Positions 35,450 through 50,237 of a stretch of 64,000 bases of DNA are shown here, one piece after another. The position numbers and the translations under genes are program-made. Below the pieces are notes generated by a model. That model searched no databases. It was not told where the DNA came from and saw only the letters and a program-made list of their open reading frames with translations. The stretch is taken from assembly GCA_013399855.1 (NCBI GenBank), contig VXAY01005883.1, positions 68,253 through 132,252 on the forward strand, in the 5' to 3' direction. Positions within the stretch are counted from its first letter, which is position 1. Each line of letters opens with the position of its first letter. The stretch is from Oxyruncus cristatus. Its lineage: Eukaryota > Chordata > Aves > Passeriformes > Cotingidae.

Positions 35450-36673
35450 AAAAACCTTACAAGAAAACCCACTTAATCACTGACCTGAGTAGTCAATGGC
35501 ACAGTGCCGGGAAGGTGAAACATGACTCGCTTCAGATGTTACCAATGGGAAGTTGATTGAGACCCAGAAGAGAAAGGAGAGCAGTGTCCTGAGGGCTCAG
35601 CCCCTACTGCAGCGAGCACCACACTAAATTCCACAAATGTCCTATAAATTTAAGCACGTGGCCCTGGACACCAGAGCACTCAGTGCAGGAACAACAGTAA
35701 CAGCAGAGGCTCAAAACCCCCTAAAAGCAGGGCTCATACCAACCAGCAAAAGGCAACATTCACCCCACAAAACAAAGCTAACGAAAGCCCTCAGATCTAT
35801 TTTAACCTTTTTTAAGACTATTTCAAGCTGGTTCTGGTCACAGTCTGACTTCTCAATCACTAGTGCTCCTCCAAGGTCTTCTCCAAGCCGAGCCAACACC
35901 CAATGCCACAAAAATCAGTTGGTTTAGCAGGTAAATTCCCAACTTTAACACCTACGTATTTCCTCCCAGTCTGTGTGTAGCAGAGACCAGCTGAAAACAA
36001 GGATCAGGGACTATTTCCATTAAAGATATTACCTGAGAAGACAAGGTTTTTTTTCAGTTTGGTTCCTTCCTTCCTTCCAACCTGTTTCCCCTCTTGTGTG
36101 GGCAAGGAAGCTACGGAGACTGAGGACATTTTGCGTGAGTTTCCACACTGAACTTCCAGATTGGGTTTAGGAGGTCTGTTTGCAAGCGTGCTTGTATGGC
36201 TGGTCCCTGAGGTGACATGGTACGAGCGCTGCAGTACAATTCCCCCAAATAAGATCTTGGTATGGATGCAGGCTTTTGCCTCAGGAATATACACGTTTTG
36301 ATGGATTCACCACTGCTGCCAGTGAGAGGCTGGCCAGGCTGGCTGAGCTTTATGCTAGCTGTTGAGCTCATCTTGTCCTGACTCACGCACAAGCACGTCC
36401 CAGAGGCAGTAAAAACACAAAATATTTATTGGACTTTAAAATGAGCTGTGGGCTTCTCATCCCACACCAAACGTGTAGCAACCTCCGTCTACAGCATGGT
36501 CAGCAGGGAGGGCTGCGTTACCCCAGACATGGAAGAGAGCTCTCTTAATCCCTGCATTGGAAGTGTTTCTTCTGAAGAATTTGGATACTTTTTGTCCGTA
36601 AAAACAGCTGATGTTGTAGAAAGCATCGGTAGTGAAGGAGTAGAATCTATTCTGCACTTAAAATATTTACAAA

Positions 36674-36722
36674 GAGAGAGCTTTTAAAGCTTTTAGAGCT
36701 TTTACTGAGAGAGCTTTTAAAG
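36674..36722 (+). repeat. Direct repeat, two copies of a 16-mer
   Basis: GAGAGAGCTTTTAAAG occurs at 36674-36689 and 36707-36722, 33 bp apart, with partial copies of GAGCTTTTA between. Confidence 0.8.
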
Positions 36723-39700
36723 TGTAGATTACTGACTGGATTGTGCAAATTTGTATCCCATATCCCCACTTGAATCTTAATAATATACTAAATATCATAA
36801 ATATCCATTAGCTATTTAAATGTGCAAGCTTTTAGAAATCACAAATTCGATTACTTACTAGGCTTTTAGTTGGAATAAGATTTAATTAGATTCTATAATT
36901 GTTATAATATGCAATAACCTTATTGTCTAACAACTCGACAGTTGTGAAACAAGCACTCAGATTTGTGCAGTTGTTGATTTTCCATCTCCATCTCTCCAGT
37001 AGCCAGCTGGCTTTGACAGAGGTCTGCACAGCCACATGCAGCATTTCTGTCACAAAATGTTTTCCTCTGCAGAACAAAAATTCTTTTTCCTTTATTTAAA
37101 GGCCAGATATGGAGCCTCTCCAAACAATTCTGTGGGAACAGATGAGCAGACCCAGTCAGCACAGACTCATTCAGAAGCCTGGGAGAGAGACTGCACCAGG
37201 AAAAACTGTCAGTGCCTTCGTCACCTCCTCCAGTTACAGGTAAAACACAGGAAGGGGGCTGACCTTGCGCTCAAATGTTTGCTGTGCTTTCTCTTGCTGA
37301 TTTGATGACAAAGGTTTTAGCAGACAACGGGGCTGTGCTTGTGCTGGGTCATCACGAAAGACTTTCCCAAGAAGGTGGATACAGCCACAGAGCCTTCCCA
37401 TTCGGGTATTTGTTTGAACAGGCACTGCAGGCACCCAGTATCGTAGCCAGCCCTTTATCAGCTGAAATGGCAGATACACAGTTCTGTTTCTCCTTGAGTG
37501 ATTACTGAAGTTTTACAGAGCTAACGTGTGCTAAGTGGACACTAATTTAATACCACTGAATTACTCTTAAGTGAGTAGAAGAGGCTGGACCATCACAAGA
37601 CAACAAGTTTTATGAACAGAGGTCACTAGCAGAAGTCTAGAAAACTATCCAAGTGCAATTTATGTATTTTTGTCTATAATTTTGTGCACACTAGATCCTA
37701 CCCATTTGAGCCTGGTCAAAATATGTCCAAGCCAAAAGTCCCACGTGATAACGAACAGGAGATGGTTTCTTCTGATTTCTTTAATGTAGACTGTATGCAA
37801 ATTATTGTTAAAAAAGCAATTCTCTCTCACCAGACCAATGCCCTTAAAAAAACCCAACAGCCAAGAAAACTGTTGGATGGAGCAGAAGGGATCTGTGAGA
37901 TGTATCCACCTTGAGCTTTCCTTATGAAGATCTGCCCCAGTAGCGCAGTTTGGGTACAGAAATGTCTGTGTTGCTTTGCTTGGTTGTTGATTTTAGGGCA
38001 GGCTGAATTTGCAGGTTGGTTTTTTTTCAGATGCACGTCTCTCCTCCTGGATTAGAACGAAGCTCTAAGACTGAAGGTGATAAATGAAAACATTTAGATA
38101 AATCATATGAGGCTCACCTGCCTCATTTTAATATGACAGGTTTTGGATGGAACCAGGATGCAAGTTACAGGTTTACACAAGTCTAGTATTCCGCAAAACT
38201 ATTCAGACATTCTTTTTTTTTTTTTTTTAACCCTAAGATGAGATTATATTTCCCAACAAAAGAAGCAATTAAAGTTGTTACTTAATAATTTTCGTTACAG
38301 ATGTTTACCATGCCATCCCATCAATGTAAGGTATAGGCTCAGTCACTCAGACAACTTCTATCTGTATTTGAAAGTTGCTTTGCTCATTACTTTTCCCTCA
38401 TTAAAATAACTCATTATTTGTCAGAGTGTCAAGATCAAACATTCCAGGTGTCCATACATCTCTTCCTGAGTCAAAAGGCCTTCAGAACAGTTGCATGTAA
38501 GATCACGGTGCTTTAAACTTATTAACGCTTCCTAAACCAGAATGTTTGGCATTCCTCCCATTGCTCTTCTGGAGGAACTGGAGGGAAAATGTATGACTTG
38601 AAAACAGTTTATGGGGAACAAGCAACTATTCTTAAAACTCAGCTGTGGCTTTCCTTCCCCAAATTTGCCCCAAATTTTCTCATCTAAATTATCTCTTCCT
38701 CCAGTGTAAGATTCCTTTTCTCTATGTTTCTTTTTGTGCTGGACACTACATTACTCTATTCTGCAGGATTTAGCAGATTTGTGGGGCTTGGTTTTTGTCT
38801 CTGAGAACTGCTAAAAATCAGTTAGACTTAATATAATAAATTACACATTTTTAGAAACCAAGTCACTGCTTGGTATTTTGAAGTGGATAGAAGTTTTGTT
38901 ATTGTGTTACTGGGGTTGATTGCTCCTTCCTTCCTTTGATGCACACGATACTTGCCATAATGTGACTGAAAGGGTAACAGTTTCCTCCTATTCTGAAGTT
39001 TTTTTTCCTATTATCCTCGGAAATAGATGCACTCTTAATTGAATTGCTTGATGCATTTTAATTTATTGATCCCTGTATTTCCAGTCCTTTGAACTGAATA
39101 CTATTTGAATGTTTCGTATTTCAAAGAAAGAGTTTCTTTTCTCATCCAGGCTTCTTATTGGTTCCTACTTTTGTTTTGTTGGCTCAATGAAGTCTTCATT
39201 GCCCCTTCGCCCCCAGTCTCAGTGTCCCATTCAGTGTTTTATCTGTCTCAACTGAGATTCTCTTGGGCAACATCCTTAAAATCTGTCCTTGTTGTCCCCA
39301 CCATAACTGTGATTCACATCTTACTCACAAGCTGCCTATTTCAACATCTCTTTTGGCCTTCATTCTAATCCCTCTCCAGCCAAAGCTATCTTTCACTGGC
39401 CCCTCTCAAGACTATTTACTATTTACATCAACTCTGTACCCCTTCTGATGTCTCCTTCCACTTCCTAACCCTTCTTTGCTGTAACACCTGTGTGCTCTCT
39501 ACTATCCTGTAATAACCCTGCAGAAAACCTGCCCTTCCCCTGCAGAGCTTGTCCGTGAGCATGACCCAGTAGAACACAGAAGCAAGACAGAATGTGTGGT
39601 AGATCATGTTTCTTAATACAATTATTAGCAACTTCTTGGTTTTCTCTTAAAAGTGCCCTCCTCTATCTCCCTGCAGTGTCTATGTGTTCCCTCACATGGC

Positions 39701-42700
39701 TCAATCAGCTTGAGCTGTCCCTGGTAAATCCTCCCAGCACACACCCAGCAATGCTTATCTGCTCTTGTCTGGCTTTAGTTGTAGCCTTAATGGAAGCTTC
39801 AGAAGTCTCTGTTTATGCAGACTTCAAGAAGGAATTGCTGTGAAAATGTCAGCTTGCTGCGATCTCATCTCTTTGTAAATAATTCAGTCCAAGTGCAGAA
39901 ATTAAAACTGACGTTGCAGCTTCTGTTTGCCTCCATACTCTGCACACCTCAGGCCAAGTTCTTCATGCTCCAGAGGTGTGAGTACATCTGTTCAGGAGGG
40001 AGATGCAGTGATGTTACACGCTGCGTTGCTGCCAGAGCACCCAAGGAGAGGCAGTGCGAATCAAGTGCTTGTGTGCTCGTTCTGGTGCAAAGTCCGGTGG
40101 CTCCTGAAGGCGAGTTCAAAGCTAAGCTGCTTTGCTTTGGTTTGGACCGAGGCAGTTAAAGGAAAGGACAGGTTGCTGCTGTGTCTAGAGTGGCAGCACA
40201 AGGCACTGGTGCGGTGTGTCTGCTCCAGTGCGTTTCCCAGCGCTCATCTAGTCAGCTTGGCAGTCCTCCAGGATCCTTAATACAAGCAGTTTCTTTTCCT
40301 TGTACTCACTTGCACTGCTGTACTGCTGGTACTACTTGCCCCCAGAGGAAGGGCAAGTATTGTCAAGTAAAAATGTTGAGTTCGGGTGCTTAGGGTGTGT
40401 AAATGTGAGACTTAGTCAAAGCAAGTAGCTGAGTAACTATTCAGCTTCAATTGCTTTCCTCCCCTGTTTCCAGGCCGTGACTAATAGTTGCAGTGATACA
40501 CACCCAGCCTTTTCCAGCATTCACAACCGGTACACTGAGCATTGGCCACAACTGCCTAGGAAGAAGAACAACAACAGAGTCCATTTCTGGGCTCTTTGCT
40601 CAATCACTGCACTTCTACAAGGCAAATTTTAAAACAAAAGCAACACACATATAAATGCTTTGTAGGTACCAGTTTTTCCTTTAAACTTTGACCGTCCATG
40701 TTCAGATTCAAGTATTTCTCACTGTTCTTTGCACTGACCAGCTTTGCTGAGGGAATAGAGCTGCTCATAACTAAGTCCTAAATTTTTTCAAAGCAAGTCT
40801 GTATATCTAAAATTGTTTAAAGTGTTTGATAAAAGAATTTCTAAATAAGATGTTAACTGACACAGAAAAGGGAGGTCAGATGAGACTTGAAAACACATAT
40901 AGATTCATTGTGCTATAAGACAGATTAACAAGATCATTAGTGGCTAGAAATTGAGGCTCGCCTCAGGCTGGCAGCAGAAAGGCCACAGTTTTCTGATCCT
41001 GTGGCCTCAGAAATGTCCCAACACCCAGTTCCACCTTTTTTGTCCTCATGCCACATTGCATCACTCCTCAGTTTTCCCAATTCCAGCTCCTGGCAGGGCC
41101 CTGCTGTGAACCAGATCAGGGGACCTGTTCCACTGAAAAATAAGAGAAAAAAGCATCAAAAAATAAAAATCATTTCACAATCTAATTCATGGCACATGCC
41201 CCACACCCTGGCAGTGGCACACTGAATGGTGTAGCTGAATTCCTTCCCTCTGTACCACCTCCCAAATCAGCCTGGCATCAAACCCCAGTCCAGCCCGACC
41301 AAGGACACAGAGAAGGTGACTGTGGTAGCAGGGGATCTGAGGGATAAGGAAAGAGAGCAAAGGGCTTATTTTGGTTGGAAGATGGCTATAGGAAACCCTG
41401 GAAAAACAGGCTATTTTCAACTGGATCATGAGGAGCAAAGCCAGAGGATGTCGGTAGGACTGGAGAGAGGACAAGTCCTGCTTGTTTGGACATGAGGAAT
41501 GTAAGAAGTGGCAGGAGCCTTCTGAGCTTGAAGAGCTGGGGAAGGACGTCACTGCAGCAACACCGAAGCATCAACTGCAAACACTGTGTTTATCCAAACC
41601 GTAAAGAACAATTTTAAGTAAGAAGAGGTTTCAAAGCTGTGTTTAGCTAGAAGATCTGTGTGGGAGAGGGGTGGATACCTTTGGACTGTGTTAATAATTA
41701 AGTGGAGGTGTGTGTTAAAGCCTATGGAATGGACAGCACGGTGGTAAAAATACTGTGACTCACCGAAGCGGGAGGTCAGCAAACAGGCACAAGTAAACAA
41801 AACTGCACACGATGGATCCTTGTGCAGCTAGGCCTGTCTCTCCTAGTGAAACCACGGCTGAGATGCTGCATTCACTTCTGGAAACCTCATGACCTCATGG
41901 AAATCACTTGATACTGAACCTGCAAGAGATGAAAATTGTCTTGTTCAGAATTAGGTAAAAATCCAGCATGTTTTCCAAAGCTTTCCTATAAATTTGCAAT
42001 ATTCAGTGTATTTTCCACTTTTGTTCTCTTAATAATCCCTGAGCTAATGTCTTGCCAGTTAAAAAAAAAACCTAATACATGGAGAAACCTTCTTTTCTTG
42101 GGTCATTACACTCACTCCAAATGCAGTGAGAGCCAGAAGAAAAATCTGGATATATGGTTTGAAAGGGGCAAGTGCAAGAACTCTTCTACGCAGCAGGCCT
42201 GTGAAGTCTGCTTTTCTGCATACTTGTGTCATCACAGGTTTAGTTTTTAACTGAGTTATTTTAAAGGGCTTCCCCCATAGCTTAAAAAAGTTATCAGCTT
42301 TTTCATGTATTAATACAATTCTCTCCCCTTCTCCCTGTTTACCTCCTGTTTATGGCTTGAGGTACATTCGGCTCTAGACACTGGCAGACAAAAAAACGTA
42401 AGATTTGAATGTACATCGGCAAATATTCCAGAGCTGGTCTCCTGCCAACTGACTGCCTCTTGGGGTGTGCATACACTGGTTGTCTGGGTTCCCTGTTCCT
42501 ACAGCCAGAGCTGGAGACCCCAAGGATTCCCAAGGCACGGGGAAATGCTGAGGACAGGACAGGCAACATCACTGATGCTGTTCCAAACGAAGCTGAGTAC
42601 AAGCAGCATTACACAAGGATGGTTAATCAGAGCTATATCATAGAGTTTTGCATCCATTTAGAGTTATGTTGCCAGCTGCAGTTGCTTTGATTACCTAACT

Positions 42701-45700
42701 CATCTGTGTGTCACTGTCCAAATATTTGTTAGAGAACACAAAATATTTGCTGTTTATCCTGGGGTTCATCGTTACAAATGTTTGTTTAATGTCCAAACTG
42801 GGATTTTCAAATGTATCTGATATCTCAGTATACCTCCAGTTTACTTCTATTTAATCTCGAAAGAAAAAAGATCTTGTCAGTATATACCTACCCTACCTGT
42901 CTCATCCCCAAGTGTTTACATTCTGGGAGTTTGCCTGCTGGAGCTGTGTAAAAGGTAAAGTGCCCTGTCGCTCTGCCACGTCGTCAGGTTTGTCACTGCA
43001 CGCAGACACGCACAAAAAGCCTCTAATGCCCATAGCCAGAGCGAGGTACCTGTGCCACTGAAAACAGGGGTGAAGGCACGGCACTGTTACGTTATTACAG
43101 GGCAAATGAGGCCACATTAACTGGGGGTGTGAGTGTGCTGACATCACCTAATGACTCGGTGGTAGAATTACAAGTGCTGGCTCTCTGCTTTGGATTGTAC
43201 AGTTAGATTAGCTATTAATGATGACTGTGCTCTAAGACGAGCACTTTGCTCTAAGTAAAAACAAACCCAAGCCTTTTTTTTTTTTACCCAGTAAAGCTTC
43301 AATTACAACACCAAAAAACCCCTCTCTTTTCATCTTATTAAGGGCAATGCCACAGGCTAAGGTTAAGAAACTGAGTCAGGAAGAAATCCTCAAAGTGAGG
43401 TGTCACAGGCTGTAGACCTGCACTTCAAGATGTTCTGGCAGCAGCTCAGCACTGCTGAAAATGGAAAATCCCACTCTCCTACCCTTCCTTCAGGCACAGG
43501 CTCCATCACTTACCTTCTCTGGGCTTTGGTATATTTGGTTTTCTCAAGCCCTTAAAAAGACAGGCCAGTTGTCTGTAGGTTAGTGAGTTGTGCTGCCTCG
43601 CCTGGGAGCCACGGAAGACCAGAGGTGGCACAAGGGCAAGGAGAAGACACCGGGAGAGGGCAGGAGGAACCAAGACCTTCCCCCTTGCAGTTGCAATGTG
43701 TTACCTCATTTCACCTGTTAGTTAAACCACAGCTTGGAAGAAGATGGTAAAGGCCACTCACTTTGGATATTTAAAAACAGATCAAAGAGTGGTTGAAATC
43801 CCTCCTGGGTCCTTTGGTTTCCCACTGCACCAATACTGGTTTTATTCCTCTTTTCTTCCCCCCACCTTCAAACCCTTTGACTGGGGCAATGTCTCTGCTT
43901 AACAAGCACCTTGCCTGCTCTCTTTGTATCAGTCCTTCAAGCTCTATTTCTTTTGCAAACTTGGTTTTTTCCAGTTAGTCGACTCGTCATTGACTGCTAT
44001 AACTGTAATTATATTTGAATTCTTGTTCCTGTTTACCTCCCTATTCAGTTCTTTAGGGCTAGATTTTAGCATTTCACTCAGTTTTGTAGAGTGCGGTTTG
44101 GCAATGCATAGCTAAAGATCCTAAGACAGCTTTGCAACTTCCACTTGCTCTCAGAGAAAAAATTTGAGTTAGTCACTATCCCACTATCAATCCTATGAAC
44201 CATATGCAGAAACATATGATTTATTACATAAATAAAGGTGAACTATACATTTAGAAAATCAGACTGGAATACTGGAATCAAAATGTACTTAGTCCAGACC
44301 CAATGAATCTCTGATTAAAAGTAGAATACAATGCTGATTTTTTCCCCCTAAACTCTGTAAAATCCTAGAAGAGCCCAGTTGGAACAACCAACAGTTTTTC
44401 ACCGTTTTTTCTGTTTCTGGCTTTTATGTTTTTTCACTCCAGAAATAAGAACTATACAGTTCCGGCACGTATATTACACTAATGATGCTTTGATTTAGAA
44501 ATACAACTGACAGATGTTAAATTAATCTAGTCAGATTTGAGTTACCGCTGAGACCCAGCTACAGCGTTTTCTTCTGGAAGGTATGCACGTTTTTTCTGTC
44601 CCCACGGGTTGTCAAAGTCAGCTTGTCTTTCGACAGCGATGTTTTACTCAGACATCCTCTCACGTCCCTGAATTGGAAAGATGTGTATTGTTCTAGTGGA
44701 GAATGTACTTTGAAAGCAGTTTTAGATTTGGTTGCTAATCTGGTGGCCCTGCTTTTCTCTTCTGTAAACAGTGATAAATAGTTTCCAGTGGGCCCCAAAC
44801 CAGCAAGGCTCTTCACTAAATAGCCTCCAGGTAGAATTAATCTGTGTTGAAGGGACAAGCCCACCATTAAAAGCAAAGTTTGATAACACAAATGTATGAA
44901 AACACTGAATGCTTCCTGCAACATACCCCGTGTGCAGCTCTCTGAACTGGGACAGCTGAACTGGACACCGCTCCAGCAGGAACAGCAGGTTGTACCCAGG
45001 GCAGTTTGTACCTGGCACGAGGTTTCCGATAAGCTCCTGGATACCAGAAAGATTATTGAGCAAATATGTTTGATACAGTAGGCTACTATTTTATATTGTT
45101 TTTTCCATTCCTGATCACAAGTCATCATAGCACTAGTAAAAATTAGGTTATTCAATTCCAAGACTTTGTTGCTCCAAGAGAATAAAAACATACTTTTAAA
45201 AGATATTCATGTACCTTAGGAAAAACCTCCGCCTTTATTGGCTGGATTAATCACTTGGAGCAATGTGCTAAATACACTGAGCCGTTCTTTTTGTGGAACA
45301 CAAGGATCAAGCCTTGGTTCTTGGCAGCCTCATCGTTCATGCCGTGCATACTGGAACCCACCGCTGTTATTTTTTATTCCTCACGGGACAGCAGAGTGCT
45401 CCACAGCAAATAAAGGGACAGCTCCTCCCAGAAGGGCTTCTGCTCCAGCAGCAGAGAACTCCCAGGAAATGGGGGACACAAGTGTCACAGGAAAGGCCAC
45501 GATGAAAGCTGGATGTGGCACCTATGTTTTGAACGCTGTGTGGGACCTGGCACGCTGCAGCAGTTTTTATGGGTGGTGTTCAGACTGAGGCTCAGTATTA
45601 AAACAGGAAAATAATGGACTGCTGAGACGTACCAGCTGCAGAGACATTGTAGAGGAAAGGAACGGAGACCTTCAAATTGTACTCTTTTGGCAGTGAGGAA

Positions 45701-46513
45701 CTTTGAGGGGAGCCTGCAAGCAGGATGGGTATCAATATTTCCACCCTTTTGTGTCTAGCAGTACCCTGCAACCTGTCCATCCCATACCCGAGAGCAGGTT
45801 TTACCTACTTTTGGGGGAGATTCTGTGAGACAAAAGTGTTGTGGTTATTTTTGCCTTGCCAGATTCACTGCTGTAGAAGAGACTAAGCCAGAAAGCTATT
45901 TTATAAAACCACAAAAACCAGCAAAATTGCGTTCTTGCTGTCCTCTCCAGAGGAGAGTATGTGTGGCAGCAAAACTGCAGCTGATGGGAGGTCAGTTCTC
46001 CTGCAAACCACATAAACCAGTCCTATGTTATCCCTTTGTCAGGAGTAACACGTATGGATGCATGTACTTCTTGTATATATTCACCTCTGACTGATGCGCC
46101 TCCCAGTAACGGGGTGAGAACTTCCAGAGAGAGGAAGGCAGAAGCAGGGAACACACTGCTGCACGTTAACCCTTCCAGCACTACAGAAAAAGATGAAAGA
46201 CTAATAACCACCTGCAGTGGCTCAGCTTTACAAAGTGCAGCCATGTGGTGTGAACAGAGCTACTCTTCCCACCTGCAGCATGCACAGACACCGTGCCCCG
46301 CTCACCCCCAGGACTGGACAGCCAGCAGCAGGGTTTTGTAAGGATTCAGCCCAGCGGAAAAGAGCTGGAACAAGTGCAGTTCTTTCGTACTCTTCCCTGG
46401 GGTGTCACTACTTTCCTTATCCTGGCATCATAAACAAGGCATCTTTTTGCCGAGTTCATAGCAGAGGAGGGAAAGCGACTTGCTCTTACTGCCCTCCTGC
46501 CTGCACACAGAGA

Positions 46514-46577
46514 AGATCATGGAGTGCTTCGGGTTGGAAGGGACCTTAAAGATCATCTCGTTCCAACCCTGCTGCTG
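46514..46577 (-). mobile_element. Short CR1 LINE 3'-end fragment
   Basis: The plus strand carries GGGTTGGAAGGGACCTTAAA and GATCATCTCGTTCCAACCCT, the reverse complement of the highly conserved CR1 3' terminus. Only about 64 bp remain, so this is a strongly 5'-truncated insertion or a remnant. It lies between PPARA and the let-7 cluster. Confidence 0.85.
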
Positions 46578-49500
46578 TTAAGAAACAAAGGGAAAAGCTG
46601 TCCACGAGGCTAAGCCTTTGCTGCTATAAGAGTCCAGGGTATACCAAGGTGTTCTGAATCCAGAAAAATGTACTATTTAAAAAACCCCAAACAAACAACC
46701 CAATTACAGGGTGCACTGCAGAGATTTCAGGCCTGATGACAAATTAGTGGGAGTTTCATATAACAAGTGATATTTTAGATTGATATTTTAACACTCAATG
46801 TATTTAAATGACATTTCTGCGGACACTGTCTGTGTGAAACGAGGATGAGTGCCTACCTACTGAAATTTAGTCACACTTACTGGATAGAACCATTTTCTCT
46901 CGTTTAAAGTATTTCTCCTTGCATTTGTCTTATGGTGTTACAAGAACACAAATAAGTGGTTTCCCATAAACTGATTTTTTTTTCTTTAGTTCTAATACAG
47001 TTTTATCTCTCCAAATAAAAAATGCCCCCCGCTGTAAATGATTTAAACCTAAAACCGAAATATTTTCTGTTTACATTACTCTCTGGTTGGAGAGGAATGT
47101 TGCAGTCCCTCTTCTGAGCAGACAAAGCTTTCAGGCATAGCAGATCTGAGTAATGCAGTCATCAAAGCCACTAAAGCAAGCCTTAAATCCAGTTTCAGCA
47201 AACCATACAGTACTATTCTGAAGTACTCTGGGAATAGTTTCGTATTACCAGCAGCTGGTTTAAAATAGTAACTGGACCATTGTGCCATCCTCTAAAATAA
47301 TGATTCTATCATAACAAAAATATTTGCATGAAGTAAACGGACATTGAGTAACTGTGGACTTTTGTCCCGATGACTGCACTGTGTGAGGCCATGTTAAAAA
47401 CAAGGTGCAGAGAATAGAAAACCGAGATAAAACTACTTGCACCCTTTTTCCATACAGCTGCTTAGCAGAGTACCCATTTATCCTTTGACCAAAGATAAAA
47501 AGACTTATTTCTACTAACAAAAAGAGCCCCCCAACCCACCCTCCCAAACCCAAGTAAACGTAATTCTCCCTTACTCCCAATGCATATGACTGGTACACTA
47601 AGCTTTGAGCTTCTCTATTGGTTTTGGTGCAGCAATAACTCAAATCAGTTAATGTTTCTTTGTGTGTTGAGAAATTCCATCTCTATACAGAGCACACTAA
47701 AAACCTACAAATTTCTCATATGAAATCCTAACTAAATGTTCTGACTTGTGAAGAGCACACAAAGCGTGGTACAAATCTGCAATTCAGCTCTACATTTCTA
47801 CCTGCATATAAACGCACAGGTCCAGGCAGTGTGCAGGGAGGTTGTTTCCTCACCTGCAGCACAAGGGGTTATTTACTGCCGACAGTGAGGAGAACGATAA
47901 ACACCTGACCTCTAGTGGCAGCTGGCGGGGAGGAGGTGAGAGACTGGAAATGCGGCTAAAAGGACTGACAGAGTCAGATGGAATTGTGAAGTGGAGCCTG
48001 AACTTTCATTAGTCGCTTTGTTAGCTTTTGCTTAATTATCTTTTCTACCGAAATCCCAGTTCAGAATCCAGAATATTTTTGTTTCTGAAAGTTTTCTTCA
48101 GGTTTATTACTAATTTTAAGAAGTGTGTGCGCCGTCTTCCAAAAGAAATACAGCAATATCCTAACAGGTTTTATATCTTCATACAGAAAGGTTTTGATAA
48201 GTTTGTTGCTTTGGTTGTTTTCCCTCCATGCACGCACAATTATTCAACAAGCCCATTTGGGTCCTCATTAGACTTCATTCCTGCTCCTCACTGACACATA
48301 ACATTTCTCCAGTGAAAATACACACTTCACTATTGGCACTCGGGACATCAAAGCTTTCATTCCTATTGGGCTAAAACCACAGCAGCTATTCCATAAACAA
48401 AGGTCAGAACCTTTCTAATCAAGTGGTTAACCCAAATATTAAATCCCCTCCATGAGAAACAACAGTCTTGTTTTCAGCCCCTGAAGGATTAAATTTCAAA
48501 GTGCTGGTTTACACAAACTTTCTCCTAAGTGAAAACCATTATCTGCAAGCTACGGTTAAACCTACTTTTGGTCACAGCTTTGCGAGGCCTTCAGGCCACC
48601 AGTAGGGTCTTTGTAACGGGACAGTGGCAGAGCTGCAGGAAGACTGGAGCAGTGGCAGTTTCAAGGGGTCATTATTTTGTGAGCTGGAGTTAGAGTAACT
48701 TCTGCTTAGTTCCTGAGGCCAGAACGAAAATGAAGTTACGTACCACTCAAATCATTCTGTGTGTTAAAAACAAGTCGATACAGATATACCAAGAGATAAT
48801 TTCTGGGGGCGGGGGGGGGAAAAAGCTGTGGTAGCAAATATCTTACCCATTTAAATTATCAGATTAGCTGGGACATAATAGGGGTAAATTTGTGTTTTCC
48901 TGATGGATCACAAGTGCGGAGCTGAGAAGGGCATAGACCCAGTACTATACTGTTGAAAATTAATGTTTGTCATAAAAAAACCCCTTAAATTACCATAGTT
49001 ATGTCTAATTATTTCTTTATGTTCAACCCATTTTTATGTCTTCTATTTAATATAAAAACCCCTACAATATTTTTATCTAGTAGCCTCTGAGGATCTGATT
49101 TTTCTTCTGTTTGTTGAGACTAGTTCAAAATCCCCACATCTTCAAAGTGCTTTGGCACACAACCGAGACACCAACGGCTTGTCCTACACTAAATGTCAAA
49201 GCGAGTTAACAAAAAAAGATGTGAATTTAAAGTGAATATAACTCAAGCATATATAATTTCTCCATGGACACTCATTTAGGAGTCAGCTGGCCATAATTAC
49301 CTTAACTAAATTCACGCTCAAAGTGAATTAAACTGAAGTGAACTAATGGATTATCAACATGCAAGAGACACTGTACAATAAGCTCGGCGTAAATTCACAA
49401 TTCATCAGCTGCTGGGCTCTGACTTCCCTTGTGGAAATGCAGTGTGCCCTCAAGGTGCCTTTTTTAGGGGAAAAAAGCTATATATGGAAGTGTGGGCGGA

Positions 49501-50227
49501 TTGATAGCAGGTGGAGAGGTGATTGGATTTCAATGGTGCTACGCCTAGAAAAAAAGGTCAGCATATATCATCTGCGCAGTTGAAATTTGTCTGCCATTTT
49601 GTGACCATAATGGCATTTTCTATGCTACAGAGTCTGTTTTGAACTGGAGAAAGGCAAATAGCATTTTTGGTGTTTTCATACCAGAGGGGAACAGGTCAAT
49701 TAGTACTGAGCACCTGGTGTACCATCAACTCATACTTTTATTCACTGCTCAGTAAATCAACATGGAGGAGTGCAGAGAGCCCTGAACCATTTCTGAATGA
49801 AAACATCCAAAAGCAGTTACATACTAAAAATTTACAATGTTACCCAATTTGGTTTAACTTGACTATCTTGGTGTTAATTTTCCCCTAAACGATTTCCCAC
49901 CTTTCTTTATTCGTTAGATTTAACAGCATTTTCTGTTGGCATAAACAAAGCCACGCAATAAGAAATATGGAGAGAGAAATACCCCTACCTGCAGGACTTC
50001 TTCAAATGTAACCAGCATCGTCAGGCAGTCTCTCACATTATTATCCAGTTAGGAAAACATGCCAGGCCTATTGATGAGCCATTCCTGCTCGTTTTTCCAG
50101 GCACAGAACATTTGTGCCATAGCATGCCTTGTCAGACTTGGAGCCCTTCCAGTACCTGATGAGCATATTAACAGCGCTCCCATTCACGGCCGGGAGCTGC
50201 CAGTTCTGGCTAATTTTAGTGGCGTTG

Positions 50228-50237
50228 CTATTTATAG
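50228..50237 (-). promoter_or_regulatory. TATA-like / MEF2-like element
   Basis: CTATTTATAG on plus reads CTATAAATAG on minus. That matches the MEF2 consensus (YTAWWWWTAR) and contains TATAAATA. It sits next to a GC- and CpG-richer stretch (about 50190-50300), so a minus-strand start near 50200 is possible. A single motif is weak evidence. Confidence 0.3.

Noticed and set aside
48805..48822. G-rich run as a G-quadruplex
   Set aside because: It is essentially two adjacent G tracts without the four spaced runs needed.
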